Notes under the pieces: model-generated
The model's input: the letters and a program-made list of their open reading frames with translations, nothing else
Database searches by the model: none
What the model was told of the DNA's origin: nothing
From: [Lactobacillus] rogosae
Lineage (GTDB): Bacteria; Bacillota; Clostridia; Lachnospirales; Lachnospiraceae
DNA length: 64,000 nt
Direction: 5' to 3'
Assembly: GCA_900112995.1 (NCBI GenBank)
Contig: FONU01000005.1
Location: 93,585 to 157,584, forward strand
Translations under genes and position numbers: made by a program
Part shown: piece by piece, positions 8,783 through 18,149 of the stretch
Layout: each line of letters starts with the position of its first letter
Numbering within the stretch: the stretch's first letter is position 1

Positions 8783-11380
8783 TTATGATTTCATATCTTT
8801 AGCAACTAAAGTACCATTTTCACAATCTATAAGAATCTTGTCCCCTGTCGATACATCGCCGGCAAGTATAAGCTTAGCGGCAAGTGTCTCAACGCTCTTC
8901 TGGACATATCTCTTAAGAGGTCTTGCACCATACATTGGGTCAAAACCATGGTCAACGATATAATCTTTAGCTGTATCAGATAATACAACCTTAAGTTCCT
9001 TATCTTCGAGTCTTCTGTTGACATCATTAATAAGAAGGTTAATAATACTTCCTATATTATCCTTATTAAGAGGTTTGAACATAATAATCTCATCAAGACG
9101 GTTCAGGAATTCTGGTCTGAAGCTGTTACGCAGATCTCCCATAACAAGTTCCTCAACCCCCTCTTTAATATTACCATTCTCATCAATTCCATCAAGAAGG
9201 TAGGTTGAACCGATATTACTTGTAAGAATTATGATCGTATTCTTAAAATCTACTGTCCTACCTTGTGAATCTGTTATACGTCCATCATCGAGAACCTGAA
9301 GAAGCACATTAAATACATCAGGGTGGGCTTTTTCAACCTCATCAAACAATACTACTGAATATGGTTTCCTGCGGACTGCCTCTGTAAGCTGTCCACCTTC
9401 ATCATATCCTACATATCCTGGAGGAGCTCCGATAAGTCTGGATACTGAATATTTCTCCATATACTCCGACATATCAAGCCTTATTATATTATTCTCATCA
9501 TCAAACAGACTCTCTGCAAGTGTCTTTGCAAGCTCTGTCTTACCTACACCAGTTGGTCCTAAGAATAAGAATGAGCCAATTGGCTTGCTTGGATCTTTAA
9601 TACCAGCTTTAGACCTGATAATAGCTTCTGTAACCTTGGTTACAGCCTCGTCCTGTCCAACAACTCTCTTATGAAGAGTTTCATCAAGATTAAGTGTCTT
9701 CTGCCTTTCTGACTCACTTAACTTGGCCACTGGAATACCTGTCCATCTTGATATAATCTTAGCTATTTCTTCTTCTGTTACATTCTCGTGTACTAAAGAA
9801 TCATCGCTTCCATCTTTCTTGGCCTTGGCTTCTGCTTCTTCAATCTGCTTTTCTATCTGTGGCAGCCTGCCATACTGAAGCTCTGCTGCTTTCTCAAGAT
9901 TGTATTCTCTCTTTGCCTGTGCAATCTGGTTATTAACATTTTCAAGTTCTTCTTTTAACTTGCTGATATTATCAACCTTTGTCTTGTCAGAATCCCATTT
10001 AGCCTTCTGTATGCCAAATTCTTCCTTAAGTTCTGATAACTCTTTTCTTAAAGCTTCAAGTCTTTCCTTACTAAGATTATCAGTTTCCTTCTTTAAGGCT
10101 GCCTCCTCAATTTCAAGCTGCATAATCTTACGCTGCATTTCATCAAGTTCTGCCGGCATTGAATCAAGTTCTGTCTTAATCATTGCACACGCTTCATCTA
10201 CAAGATCAATTGCCTTATCTGGAAGAAATCTGTCTGTTATATATCTGTCTGATAACACAGCCGCACTTACCAAAGCACCATCATTAATCTTAACACCGTG
10301 GAATACTTCGTATCTGTCCTTAAGCCCCCTTAATATAGATATTGTATCTTCAACTGTTGGCTCATCAACCATTACAGGCTGGAAACGGCGTTCAAGTGCT
10401 GGGTCTTTTTCAATATACTGTCTGTGTTCATCAAGTGTTGTCGCACCTATACAATGCAGCTCACCTCTTGCGAGCATTGGTTTAAGCATATTACCAGCAT
10501 CCATAGAACCCTCTGTCTTACCAGCACCTACAATTGTGTGAATTTCATCGATAAATAATATAATCTGGCCTTCTGACTTTTTAACCTCATCAAGCACAGC
10601 TTTTAATCTTTCCTCAAATTCACCTCTGTATTTAGCACCAGCCACAAGTGCACCCATATCAAGAGCAAATAACTTCTTGTCTTTAAGACTCTCTGGCACA
10701 TCACCTTTTACAATTCTTTGTGCAAGTCCTTCAACAACTGCTGTCTTACCTACACCTGGTTCACCGATAAGAACCGGATTGTTCTTAGTCTTTCTTGAAA
10801 GAATTCTTATTACATTCCTTATTTCCTGATCTCGTCCGATTACTGGATCAAGCTTGCCGTCGGCTGCTCTTTGTACCAGATCCGTAGCGTACTTATTGAG
10901 TGTATCGTAAGTTGCCTCTGGATTGTCTGATGTAACTGTCTGGTTGCCTCTTACAGTAGCAAGTACTGAAAGAAAGCTCTCCCTGTTAATTCCATATGTC
11001 TTAAAGAGCTGCTTTATTGCTCTGTTAGGTGCTGCTATAAGTGCAAGCATCAAATGCTCAACTGACACATAAGAGTCGCCCATTCTCTTGGCTTCATCTT
11101 CTGCATTGACAAGTACCTTATTAAGGTCATTGCTTATATATAACTTAACATCACCTGATACCTTATTCTTCTGATTAAGAAGTTGTTCAATATTCTTTAA
11201 GAAAATGTCTTTATCAATATTCATCTTCTCTATAAGGTTAGCTATAAGACTATCTTCAATAGTCATAAGGCTATAAAGAAAATGTTCCTGATCAATCTCC
11301 TGATTACCATAATCATAAGCTATCTTCTCGCAGTTATTAATCGCTTCGATTGATTTCTGTGTAAACTTCTGAATGTTCAT
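8783..11380 (-). CDS. clpB: ATP-dependent disaggregase chaperone ClpB
   Basis: Hsp104-family hexameric chaperone that, with DnaK, extracts polypeptides from aggregates. The 865-residue protein has the N-terminal Clp-N repeats ([15 protein letters not shown]), a first AAA+ module with Walker A GEPGVGKT (about 203), the M-domain coiled coil (about 400-530, rich in K/E/L) that separates ClpB from ClpA/C, and a second AAA+ module with Walker A GPTGVGKT (about 603) and a sensor [10 protein letters not shown] near the C-terminus. The ATG at 11380 follows AGGTGA; a longer in-frame start at 11512 would begin almost at the mapped promoter's transcription start and lacks a binding site. Control is by the CIRCE/sigma-A region upstream. 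Confidence 0.96.
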   Translation of the reverse strand: MNIQKFTQKSIEAINNCEKIAYDYGNQEIDQEHFLYSLMTIEDSLIANLIEKMNIDKDIFLKNIEQLLNQKNKVSGDVKLYISNDLNKVLVNAEDEAKRMGDSYVSVEHLMLALIAAPNRAIKQLFKTYGINRESFLSVLATVRGNQTVTSDNPEATYDTLNKYATDLVQRAADGKLDPVIGRDQEIRNVIRILSRKTKNNPVLIGEPGVGKTAVVEGLAQRIVKGDVPESLKDKKLFALDMGALVAGAKYRGEFEERLKAVLDEVKKSEGQIILFIDEIHTIVGAGKTEGSMDAGNMLKPMLARGELHCIGATTLDEHRQYIEKDPALERRFQPVMVDEPTVEDTISILRGLKDRYEVFHGVKINDGALVSAAVLSDRYITDRFLPDKAIDLVDEACAMIKTELDSMPAELDEMQRKIMQLEIEEAALKKETDNLSKERLEALRKELSELKEEFGIQKAKWDSDKTKVDNISKLKEELENVNNQIAQAKREYNLEKAAELQYGRLPQIEKQIEEAEAKAKKDGSDDSLVHENVTEEEIAKIISRWTGIPVAKLSESERQKTLNLDETLHKRVVGQDEAVTKVTEAIIRSKAGIKDPSKPIGSFLFLGPTGVGKTELAKTLAESLFDDENNIIRLDMSEYMEKYSVSRLIGAPPGYVGYDEGGQLTEAVRRKPYSVVLFDEVEKAHPDVFNVLLQVLDDGRITDSQGRTVDFKNTIIILTSNIGSTYLLDGIDENGNIKEGVEELVMGDLRNSFRPEFLNRLDEIIMFKPLNKDNIGSIINLLINDVNRRLEDKELKVVLSDTAKDYIVDHGFDPMYGARPLKRYVQKSVETLAAKLILAGDVSTGDKILIDCENGTLVAKDMKS

Positions 11381-11524
11381 ACAATTCACCTCTTTCTTAA
11401 CCCCAATTATTGTTCCCTTGGAAATAAAGATTATCAGATAACACTTTAAAGACCAATTGTAATTCTTTGAACAATTTTTCATTACTTTTCTTCTAAAATG
11501 CTCTTTTCTCATTTCCTATTACAG

Positions 11525-11553
11525 GTTATATCACTTGTTGTTAGCACTGTCAA
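11525..11553 (-). promoter_or_regulatory. Sigma-A promoter of clpB
   Basis: TTGACA (11548-11553), a 17-base spacer and TATAAC (11525-11530) on the minus strand. The predicted start is near 11518, giving an untranslated leader of about 137 bases. The -35 box lies within the CIRCE palindrome, the arrangement expected for repression. Confidence 0.85.
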
Positions 11554-11567
11554 CAGGTGAGTGCTAA
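11541..11567. promoter_or_regulatory. CIRCE operator (HrcA site)
   Basis: TTAGCACTG-N9-GAGTGCTAA, one mismatch from the consensus TTAGCACTC-N9-GAGTGCTAA. HrcA binds this element and represses heat-shock operons; here it overlaps the clpB -35 box, so clpB should be HrcA-controlled. Confidence 0.93.
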
Positions 11568-11589
11568 TTATTTTATAAAAAATATATAA

Positions 11590-11615
11590 ACCCTGCGTTT
11601 TTTATAACGCAGGGT
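11590..11615 (-). terminator. Terminator of the queuosine-precursor operon
   Basis: ACCCTGCG pairs with CGCAGGGT around a 10-base loop, followed on the minus strand by TTTATATATTTTTTAT. The upstream arm overlaps the last codons of queC. Confidence 0.85.
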
Positions 11616-12279
11616 CTTTTACTCCATTAGCCTCAAATGCCTTAGCTCTGTCTATACACGTTCCACACACGCCGCAAGGCTTATCTGCTCCTTCATAACA
11701 GCTCCATGTATATTCATAAGGGACTTTTAAATCAAGTCCGATTTTTACAACTTGTGATTTTGTCTTATTAATAAATGGAGCTTCTATCTTTAACTGCTTA
11801 CCACTTCCAAGATATATCGCTTCATTCATTGCCTTGTTAAATTCATCACTACAATCAGGATATGCACTTCCTGCCGCGTCATCACTGTGTGCCCCATAAT
11901 ATATAACCTCACACCCTTTAGAAAGTGCTATGCTTGCCGCACTTGAAAGGAACAAGCCATTGCGAAACGGAACATAAGTTGACACAGGACTTCCGTTAGT
12001 CTTTTTAATCTGTTCTGCATAAGACTCCTCTGGTATCTCTTTATCAGAATGTGCAAGCAATGAACAATCACTATACTGGAATATCTTTTCAAGATCCAAT
12101 GATATATGCTCAACACCATAATATTCAGTTACCTTATCAGCTGACTCAATTTCCTTTGTGTGCCTTTGTCCATAATATATTGACAGTGCCACAACATTTT
12201 CCGCACCATACTTATCGACTGCTATTCCAAGGCACGTTGTACTATCAACGCCACCACTGCATAAAACCATTGCTTTCAT
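11602..12279 (-). CDS. queC: 7-cyano-7-deazaguanine synthase QueC
   Basis: Converts 7-carboxy-7-deazaguanine to preQ0 with ammonia and ATP, the last step encoded in this operon. The 225 residues contain the N-type ATP-pyrophosphatase loop [10 protein letters not shown] (about 7-16), [13 protein letters not shown] in the middle, and the zinc cysteines at the C-terminus ([16 protein letters not shown]). The start has GAGGGAGG 7 bases upstream and lies inside the 3' end of folE, a 35-base overlap that points to translational coupling. Order on the transcript is queD, queE, folE, queC, followed by a strong terminator. Confidence 0.96.
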   Translation of the reverse strand: MKAMVLCSGGVDSTTCLGIAVDKYGAENVVALSIYYGQRHTKEIESADKVTEYYGVEHISLDLEKIFQYSDCSLLAHSDKEIPEESYAEQIKKTNGSPVSTYVPFRNGLFLSSAASIALSKGCEVIYYGAHSDDAAGSAYPDCSDEFNKAMNEAIYLGSGKQLKIEAPFINKTKSQVVKIGLDLKVPYEYTWSCYEGADKPCGVCGTCIDRAKAFEANGVKDPAL

Positions 12280-12832
12280 TAGAAAACCTCCCTCTTAATG
12301 TCTGTGTATATGTTTTTGTGTTGGTCTTTTTTATTCCTCTTGCTGTCATACAGCTGTGACAGCCCTCTATGAATACAGCAACATCTTCTGAACCTGTTAC
12401 TTTGCATATTACATCTGCTATGTCTGAACCTATACGTTCCTGTAACTGCAATCTCTTTCCTACCATATCAGCTATTCTAGCTATCTTGCTAAGACCTATA
12501 ACCCTGCCTTTAGGAACATATGCTACTGTCACTTTCATATCGTACATAAGTGCAATATGATGTTCGCAATAGCTGAATATATCTATATCTTTTACAACTA
12601 CCATATCACCGTATCTTGATGTGCCCTCGTCATCCACATCTTCTGCAAATGTCTTATCAAACATATCCGCTATTTCATCATTAGAATACTTCATTCCTTC
12701 AAAGACTTCTTCATACATTCTTGCAACTCTGTCAGGTGTTTCTTTCAGTCCTTCTCTGTCCGGATCATCTCCTAATGCCTCAAGAATTCCTCTTATATGA
12801 AATCTTATAGCTTCTGAATCTATTTGTTTCAA
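12245..12832 (-). CDS. folE: GTP cyclohydrolase I
   Basis: Forms 7,8-dihydroneopterin triphosphate from GTP, the first step toward both queuosine and folate. The 195-residue protein carries [18 protein letters not shown], the catalytic/zinc block [28 protein letters not shown], and a second zinc cysteine followed by [13 protein letters not shown]. The start is called as TTG at 12832 because AAGGAG sits just upstream and the codon lies one base beyond the queE stop; the longer ATG frame would run 65 bases into queE. Placement within the que genes indicates use for preQ0. The C-terminus overlaps queC. Confidence 0.93.
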   Translation of the reverse strand: MKQIDSEAIRFHIRGILEALGDDPDREGLKETPDRVARMYEEVFEGMKYSNDEIADMFDKTFAEDVDDEGTSRYGDMVVVKDIDIFSYCEHHIALMYDMKVTVAYVPKGRVIGLSKIARIADMVGKRLQLQERIGSDIADVICKVTGSEDVAVFIEGCHSCMTARGIKKTNTKTYTQTLRGRFSNESNGFMQWWR

Positions 12833-12833
12833 T

Positions 12834-13577
12834 TTATACTCCTTTCTTATCTGGCGACCAGATGAATTTGTGGAGCTGGAGCTGTACTCTTGCCCCATTA
12901 ATCAAATTATCCTTCATAAAATCCACGATTGTTACAGGTTCAATCTTTCCAAATACAGGACTAAAATATACATAGCATTTTTCTGTAAGATTATATTGTC
13001 TTATTATTTCTAATGCTCTCTTTAAATCTTCTTCACTGCTTACAACAAATTTAACAGTGTCCTGACTTTGAAGGTTGTTAAAATTATCAAGCTTCATATA
13101 TTGTTCCATATTGCTTCCAGCAAGCTTGTAATCTGCTGTCATTGATAATCTTTCCATTTCATCGTTAACCTTATCATAAATATCGTTTATGACCTGACCA
13201 TTCATAGCTGTAGTAAGGTTATCCTTAACATTTTCTCTTACCTTATTAATATCAATGCTTCCATTGGTTTCTATCTCAACATTTCTGCCACTAATCAGAA
13301 GCTGTGCTATAAGCTTGTCTATCCCTGCCTGAATAAGCGGTTCTCCACCTGTAAGTGTAACATTGTCAATCTTAACATCTTCCACTGCCTTAACAATATC
13401 AGACACACTCATCTTAGCTGCCTTAGCATTAACATCATTTGCCCATCTGGTATCACAGTAACTGCAGTCAAGATTACAACCTCTGAACCTTACAAATACA
13501 GCAAGTTCTCCTGCTCTTACACCTTCTCCGTTAATGCTAGCAAAATGTTCTACGACATTAAATATCTGTTCGCTCAT
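12834..13577 (-). CDS. queE: 7-carboxy-7-deazaguanine synthase QueE (radical SAM)
   Basis: Radical-SAM enzyme that contracts 6-carboxytetrahydropterin to 7-carboxy-7-deazaguanine. The 247 residues start [19 protein letters not shown], then [17 protein letters not shown], the CxxxCxxC motif for the 4Fe-4S cluster with QueE's typical short barrel, then [10 protein letters not shown] and an IEIETNGS-like strand ([11 protein letters not shown]). The start at 13577 follows GAGG; an in-frame ATG 42 bases upstream falls in a repeated sequence and has no ribosome site. It is followed immediately by folE. Confidence 0.93.
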   Translation of the reverse strand: MSEQIFNVVEHFASINGEGVRAGELAVFVRFRGCNLDCSYCDTRWANDVNAKAAKMSVSDIVKAVEDVKIDNVTLTGGEPLIQAGIDKLIAQLLISGRNVEIETNGSIDINKVRENVKDNLTTAMNGQVINDIYDKVNDEMERLSMTADYKLAGSNMEQYMKLDNFNNLQSQDTVKFVVSSEEDLKRALEIIRQYNLTEKCYVYFSPVFGKIEPVTIVDFMKDNLINGARVQLQLHKFIWSPDKKGV

Positions 13578-13603
13578 ATGTTCCTCATTTCTGTATATAT
13601 TAT

Positions 13604-13668
13604 ATTTATGTATATACATCTAATCCTATTTCTGCGTACCTTGCATTTATGTATATACGTCTAATCCT
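13604..13668. repeat. 24-bp direct repeat at the queD 3' end
   Basis: ATTTATGTATATAC[A/G]TCTAATCCT occurs at 13604-13627 and 13645-13668 with one mismatch, period 41. The second copy holds the queD stop region; the other lies between queD and queE, as if the end of queD was duplicated. Confidence 0.85.
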
Positions 13669-14083
13669 GTGTATAAGAGGCAGCATTATTTGGTGTCTCA
13701 TAAACAGTTATCTGTTTCACCCTGTATCCTCTGCCGATCATTTTATCATAAAAATATTTCGCCATATTCTCTGCTGTTGGTCTGAAAGTAAACTGTATTA
13801 TCCTGAAATTCTCATCCTGTAAAGCCTTCAGTGTTGTTTCCTTTAAACTGCCAGTTTCTATAATAAGGCAATGGTCTAAGTAATCTACGATTTCCTTTAA
13901 ATCTTTCTTTAAATCTCCAAAGTCAACATACATTCCTCTGTTCTGTCCTGTTGTTTCAAGTTCATCACTTGATACCTCTGCTACAACTCTCCAGCGGTGT
14001 CCGTGTATGTTACTGCATTTGCCCTCATAGCCGTATAAGAAATGTGCGGCATCGAAGCTGTGTTCTGTTTTTAATGTGTACAT
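13661..14083 (-). CDS. queD: 6-carboxy-5,6,7,8-tetrahydropterin synthase QueD
   Basis: Converts dihydroneopterin triphosphate to 6-carboxytetrahydropterin. The 140-residue PTPS/QueD fold shows the zinc histidines in HSFDAAHFLYGYEGKCSNIH plus GHRW, the catalytic cysteine in GKC, DFGDLKKDLKEIVDYLDHCL and an ending TVYETPNNAASY. It is the first gene of the queD-queE-folE-queC operon. AAGGAG lies 6 bases before the ATG. A strong terminator-like hairpin is only 40 bases upstream of the start, leaving no room for a promoter between them, so transcription probably reads through or is attenuated there. Confidence 0.95.
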   Translation of the reverse strand: MYTLKTEHSFDAAHFLYGYEGKCSNIHGHRWRVVAEVSSDELETTGQNRGMYVDFGDLKKDLKEIVDYLDHCLIIETGSLKETTLKALQDENFRIIQFTFRPTAENMAKYFYDKMIGRGYRVKQITVYETPNNAASYTQD

Positions 14084-14123
14084 ATCTGCTCCTTAGATTT
14101 TCTATCAAAATTTCCTATTAAAT

Positions 14124-14164
14124 AAAATGGCGTGCCAGTTACCTCACAACTGACACGCCATTTT
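14124..14164 (-). terminator. Strong hairpin between the ECF gene and queD
   Basis: AAAATGGCGTG.CAGTT pairs with AACTG.CACGCCATTTT around GTGAGGT, followed on the minus strand by ATTTAATAGG. It may terminate the ECF gene's transcript, or act as an attenuator for the que operon. Confidence 0.75.
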
Positions 14165-14231
14165 AATGGTTCTATCTGATCACAACGCATATTATCATAC
14201 ATTGCATATTATACAGATTTTAAGTTTTGAA

Positions 14232-14276
14232 GCCCTGGTTTTATTTTAAGACAGGATGGTACAAACGAACTGTCTT
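14232..14276 (-). promoter_or_regulatory. Possible preQ1-I-like riboswitch aptamer ahead of queD
   Basis: On the minus strand AAGACAG and CTGTCTT form a 7-bp stem with a 15-base loop starting TTCG and containing TACC, followed by an A-rich tail TTAAAATAAAACCAGGG. Stem, loop start and A-rich tail recall the small preQ1 class I aptamer, and the next genes make preQ0. The conserved loop cytosines are not a clean match, so this is a low-confidence call. Confidence 0.25.
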
Positions 14277-14325
14277 TTATTATTCATACGAAAGAATAAC
14301 AGAATTATTATCTGTTGTCAACATT

Positions 14326-15093
14326 TTATAAATCTCTTAACATATCTGTCTTCTTCATAACTGGTCTTAAGGCAATATAAAGTATTGAAGCTACAATTAC
14401 TGCTATAATAGCATTAACTGTTGTTGTTATCGCACCAATCTTTGCAAGTGCCTTAGCTAAATCCTGAGGTACTCCAAGAAGATATGTCTTGTAGAAGTAA
14501 CCAACTACAGGGTCTGCCACAATATTGAAAGCCATACCGCATATGCTTGAAACTATTGTTGCTACAGTAATATACTTAGCAGAATGCTCCTTTGATATCT
14601 TGAATAACTTATGTGCTACAAATCCTACAATAAGACCAATGCATAATTTTAATATAAATGTCTTAGGTGCACTTGTAACATAGGCTGTTGTAAGATCACT
14701 TATTGTCATACCCACAGCTCCTGCAAGACCGCCCCATGTACCGCCTATAAGTAATGCTGCAAGAACGCAGAATACATTACCAAAATGAAACATAGTTCTC
14801 TCTGTTCCTACCGGAATATCAATCTTAATAAATGTTGCACCAACATAACATAATGCTGCACAAAGTGCTGCCTGTGCTATAACTTTGGCATCAACCGGCT
14901 TTTTCTCTGACTTGCAGAATGTATTATATAAGCCCGAGATTAATACTACTGCACCAATTATTGTGACGAGTAATGAAAATGCATATGCTTTATTACCCTT
15001 TACAACATATGTATTAACACAAAGCACAATACCGATAATCATAATAACTGCACCGATAACAGCCTGAATAATACTTTTTGATTTTTCTTTCAT
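14326..15093 (-). CDS. ECF transporter substrate-binding (S) component
   Basis: Membrane protein of 255 residues that would capture a vitamin-type substrate for a shared ECF energy module; no A or T component is encoded here. Two N-terminal helices (about 10-55) precede a typical S-component core: AQAALCAALCYVGATFIKI, HFGNVFCVLAALLIGGTWGG, FILKLCIGLIVGFVAHKLF and a last helix near ILYIALRP. The start at 15093 follows GGAGG. Its own promoter (15211-15237) and terminator suggest a single-gene unit. The position next to the que operon hints at a deazapurine substrate, but family resemblance alone does not fix it. Confidence 0.8.
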   Translation of the reverse strand: MKEKSKSIIQAVIGAVIMIIGIVLCVNTYVVKGNKAYAFSLLVTIIGAVVLISGLYNTFCKSEKKPVDAKVIAQAALCAALCYVGATFIKIDIPVGTERTMFHFGNVFCVLAALLIGGTWGGLAGAVGMTISDLTTAYVTSAPKTFILKLCIGLIVGFVAHKLFKISKEHSAKYITVATIVSSICGMAFNIVADPVVGYFYKTYLLGVPQDLAKALAKIGAITTTVNAIIAVIVASILYIALRPVMKKTDMLRDL

Positions 15094-15109
15094 AAAGTCC
15101 TCCAATCTG

Positions 15110-15136
15110 GTATGCAATATATATTAATCTGCATAC
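15110..15136. repeat. Inverted repeat over the ECF gene leader
   Basis: GTATGCA and TGCATAC separated by 13 bases, ending 17 bases before the start codon and just upstream of the GGAGG. It could be an operator or a leader hairpin. Confidence 0.4.
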
Positions 15137-15210
15137 GAGTCATTAGTAATAATTAACAGCTAAAACATACATATCTTGTATGTATTAATTGTTATTATGA
15201 AAGAATAATC

Positions 15211-15237
15211 TTTTATAGGCATTATTAAAAGTGTCAA
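15211..15237 (-). promoter_or_regulatory. Probable promoter of the ECF S-component gene
   Basis: TTGACA (15232-15237) on the minus strand with TAAAAG after a 16-base spacer. The -35 box is perfect and the -10 is four of six. Confidence 0.45.
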
Positions 15238-15261
15238 TCTAATATTAATTTATAAGGTCAG

Positions 15262-16269
15262 TTACTGATACTCCCTTACTAAGAACATTGGCTTTATAGC
15301 CATTATCTCATCATATTCTTCCTGTTCAACTGCAACGCTTGAATTAAGTGCCTTTAAATCGCTCTTTAATACTTCAAGTGCTTCATCTGCTTTCACCGCT
15401 CTGCCTTCCTCTATAATATCAATCATTCTCTTAAGAACAACTGGATGAGCATACCACGCTGGAATTGGGAAGTCTGGATAATTGTGTATATATTCTTCCA
15501 TATCCTCAACCGCACTCATAAGGTGGCTCTCTATGTATTTCTTATTATTCTTCGCTGTTGGAAGTACATTGGCACTTGAAAAAAGGAATATTGCCGCAAG
15601 TCCAAATAATAAGAAATATACAGCAAAACCGGCGTGTGTTATAAGAGCAAATATTCCATATATAAGAGCTGCTGCCCCAAGAAGTGTTATACTGAGTGCA
15701 ACCCATTTGTAAGCAGGATTGCTTCTGTCATATACTCTCTTTCTCTTAGCTCCTGCACTTAACTGTATGCTTAACTCCTCATTACGGTTAAGATATTCCA
15801 TACAGTTATTAAGCACTGCTACATTTGCCTTAGCTTCTTTACTGATTGCTACTGCTTTCTTCTGTTCTTTAAGTCTTTCTTTTTGTTTAAGACGTTTCTC
15901 AGCTTCTTCACTGTGAAGTCTTATATACGGGTGTGTCTGTTTAATATATGCAAGAAGAGAATCTACATTTTCTTCAAACTTGAAATTACACTGCTTCTCT
16001 TCTCCGTTATCATACTCAACAACAAGATAAGGAATTGTTGCAAATAATCCTTTGCCAGTAAATCCTCCTTTACTCATAGCAACTCTCTTAAATATTCTTT
16101 TAACATTGGACAGTGGAATATAATATCTCCTGTCAAAATAAAAGCTATTAAGATATATAGCCTTTTCGCCAACACCACAGGGACCAAACTTTCTGCAATT
16201 CTTTCTGTCTTTTACAAGCTCTTCCTTGCTAAGTGTTGTTCTGGATAAACAATGCGGCTTAAAAAGCAT
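15262..16269 (-). CDS. Uncharacterised membrane protein with coiled coil
   Basis: A 335-residue protein not recognised by family. The N-terminal 120 residues form a soluble domain (MLFKPHCLSRTTLSKEEL; ends PYIRLHSEEAE) that may be PH-like: it holds KAIYLNSFYFDRRYYIPLSN and YLVVEYDNGEEKQCNFKFEE. A charged K/E coiled coil (about 120-165) follows, then two adjacent hydrophobic segments, WVALSITLLGAAALIYGIFA and a second near FAVYFLLFGLAAIFLF, then a cytoplasmic tail. The start at 16269 has GGAG 9 bases upstream. It lies alone between the ECF gene and cstA. Confidence 0.75.
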   Translation of the reverse strand: MLFKPHCLSRTTLSKEELVKDRKNCRKFGPCGVGEKAIYLNSFYFDRRYYIPLSNVKRIFKRVAMSKGGFTGKGLFATIPYLVVEYDNGEEKQCNFKFEENVDSLLAYIKQTHPYIRLHSEEAEKRLKQKERLKEQKKAVAISKEAKANVAVLNNCMEYLNRNEELSIQLSAGAKRKRVYDRSNPAYKWVALSITLLGAAALIYGIFALITHAGFAVYFLLFGLAAIFLFSSANVLPTAKNNKKYIESHLMSAVEDMEEYIHNYPDFPIPAWYAHPVVLKRMIDIIEEGRAVKADEALEVLKSDLKALNSSVAVEQEEYDEIMAIKPMFLVREYQ

Positions 16270-16382
16270 AGCAATCAACTCCTTTTCAACAATATCATTA
16301 TAATTATGATACAAATACATTATAATACAATTCATATTTAATAATAATTCACTTCATCTTCTGCACTCATATCATAATATAT

Positions 16383-16420
16383 AAAAGGAGGGAATATATC
16401 CTGAGGACTTCCCTCCTTTT
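16383..16420 (-). terminator. Terminator of cstA
   Basis: AAAAGGAGGGAA pairs perfectly with TTCCCTCCTTTT around a 14-base loop, about 66 bases after the cstA stop, followed by ATATATTA. Confidence 0.8.
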
Positions 16421-16485
16421 ATTCTAATAAGCTAACCTGCTTCATATGGCTGCTTATCATTATATTCTATTACTACTGTTATGTA

Positions 16486-17931
16486 TTAAGCAGCTTCCTT
16501 TGTATGCTTTCTTGTTGCATACATAAATATTCCAAAGAATACTGCGGCAATTATAATACCGGCTGGGTAAGCTACCTTTGTACCAAGGTTAAGACACTCT
16601 TTTGCATAGAAGAAATATGTCATTGAAACAGCACTCATAAATGTTGCAGGAACTGCTGTAATCCAGTAATTCTTCTTTTCCTTGAATAAGAACATACTAG
16701 CTGTCCAGAGAACTATCATAGCAAGTGTCTGGTTAGTCCAACTGAAGTATCTCCATATAATTGTGTAATCAAGGTGTCCAACAAATGCACCAACTGCAAG
16801 TAATGGAACACAAAGCATAAGTCTCTTAGCGTACTTACCCTGATCAATCTTGAACCAGTCTGCAAGTACAAGTCTTGCACTTCTGAAAGCTGTATCACCA
16901 GATGTGATAGGGCATACAATAACACCTATCATAGCAAGTGCAACACCAACACCACCCATTGTCTTTGAGCATACATCATATATAGCTGCTGACTGTCCAT
17001 TGGCAAGTATTGCACTTAAGCCTGTGCTTAAACCATCTGTTACTTCATAGATTGAACAGCCTGCTGCTGCCCATATTAAAGCGATAATACCTTCGGCAAC
17101 CATTGCACCATAGAATACGAAATGTCCCTGCTTCTCTGACTTCATACAACGAGCCATAAGAGGTGACTGTGTTGCGTGGAAACCTGATATAGCACCACAG
17201 GCAACTGTTATGAACATTACACTCCATATTGGAGTTGCCTTAGGATGCATATTAGTGAAGTGTGACCATATCTCTGGTATCTGGTACTGTGAGTGAGTAA
17301 ATATACCAAGTGCAACACCAAGTGCCATAATGATAAGACATATACCAAATAATGGATAAATACGTCCGATAATCTTATCAATTGAAATAAATGTTGCAAT
17401 GAAATAGTATGCAAGAATTATCCATAACCAGAATTCTGTACTGGTAACAATTCCTGATACGTTACCATTCTTGAAAAGAGTTACAATAAGTCCAGCAGGA
17501 CCTACTGCGAATACTGTACCAACCATAACAAGAAGTACAACACTGAATACTCTCATTACATTCTTCATAAATCCGCCAAGGTATATACCACATACCTCTG
17601 AGATTGATGCACCATCATTACGTTCTGATAACATACCTGAGAAATAATCGTGTACACCACCAGCGAAGATAGTACCAAATGTAATCCATAAGAATACAAC
17701 CGGGCCCCATAAAGCACCCTGCATAGCTCCGAATATTGGTCCTAAACCTGCAATATTCAAAAGCTGTACTAAAAACAGTTTCCATTGTGGCATTACTACA
17801 TAGTCAACGCCATCATTAATCTTAACTGCTGGAGTTTCTCTGTCGTCTGGTGCAAATGTATTCTCTACAACTTTACCATACACAAAGTAACCGCCAATTA
17901 AAAGAAACAAGCAAATGAAAAAACTAATCAT
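16486..17931 (-). CDS. cstA: CstA-family carbon starvation transporter
   Basis: Multi-pass inner-membrane transporter; characterised relatives take up peptides or pyruvate during carbon limitation. The 481 residues correspond to the compact Firmicutes form, shorter than the about 700-residue E. coli CstA. Family blocks are clear: MPQWKLFLVQLLNIAGLGPI, an IFAGGVHDYFSGMLSERNDG block, CGAISGFHATQSPLMARCMK, CPITSGDTAFRSARL and YFSWTNQTLAM. At least ten hydrophobic helices are visible. The start has AAAGGAGG upstream. It carries its own promoter and terminator. Which substrate it moves here cannot be told from sequence. Confidence 0.92.
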   Translation of the reverse strand: MISFFICLFLLIGGYFVYGKVVENTFAPDDRETPAVKINDGVDYVVMPQWKLFLVQLLNIAGLGPIFGAMQGALWGPVVFLWITFGTIFAGGVHDYFSGMLSERNDGASISEVCGIYLGGFMKNVMRVFSVVLLVMVGTVFAVGPAGLIVTLFKNGNVSGIVTSTEFWLWIILAYYFIATFISIDKIIGRIYPLFGICLIIMALGVALGIFTHSQYQIPEIWSHFTNMHPKATPIWSVMFITVACGAISGFHATQSPLMARCMKSEKQGHFVFYGAMVAEGIIALIWAAAGCSIYEVTDGLSTGLSAILANGQSAAIYDVCSKTMGGVGVALAMIGVIVCPITSGDTAFRSARLVLADWFKIDQGKYAKRLMLCVPLLAVGAFVGHLDYTIIWRYFSWTNQTLAMIVLWTASMFLFKEKKNYWITAVPATFMSAVSMTYFFYAKECLNLGTKVAYPAGIIIAAVFFGIFMYATRKHTKEAA

Positions 17932-17996
17932 AACCTTGTCCTCCTTTACTTTAGAATAAAATATTTAACTTATCACAGTACTGTTCCGTTAGCTTT

Positions 17997-18024
17997 ATTA
18001 TAGTATAATTAATAAAAATTTCAA
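17997..18024 (-). promoter_or_regulatory. Promoter of cstA
   Basis: TTGAAA (18019-18024), 16-base spacer and TATAAT (17997-18002) on the minus strand, about 65 bases before the start codon. Confidence 0.6.
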
Positions 18025-18038
18025 CTTTGAAAATAAAA

Positions 18039-18068
18039 AAAATGTGCCAAAAAAGCCTGGCACATTTT
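18039..18068 (-). terminator. Terminator of the dehydratase-activase gene
   Basis: AAAATGTGCCA pairs with TGGCACATTTT around an 8-base loop, followed on the minus strand by TTTTTATTTT. This is one of the strongest terminators in the window. Confidence 0.92.
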
Positions 18069-18149
18069 AGTATTTATTAACAAATTTTATTTATTTTTTA
18101 TATTTCTTTTTGAATAACATTGACAAATCATCGTTTGTGTATCTCAACA

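Noticed and set aside
9900..10541. Long plus-strand open frame (213 codons) opposite clpB
   Set aside because: It lies fully inside the conserved clpB reading frame, is Ser/Leu-rich with no family features, and has no ribosome site.
11381..11512. Longer N-terminus for ClpB
   Set aside because: The additional 44 codons contain no family sequence, lack a ribosome site and start almost at the predicted transcription start; AGGTGA supports 11380.
14248..14276. Plus-strand terminator
   Set aside because: The AAGACAG/CTGTCTT stem is followed by TTTTATTATT on the plus strand, but there is no plus-strand gene to end; a role in the queD leader is more sensible.
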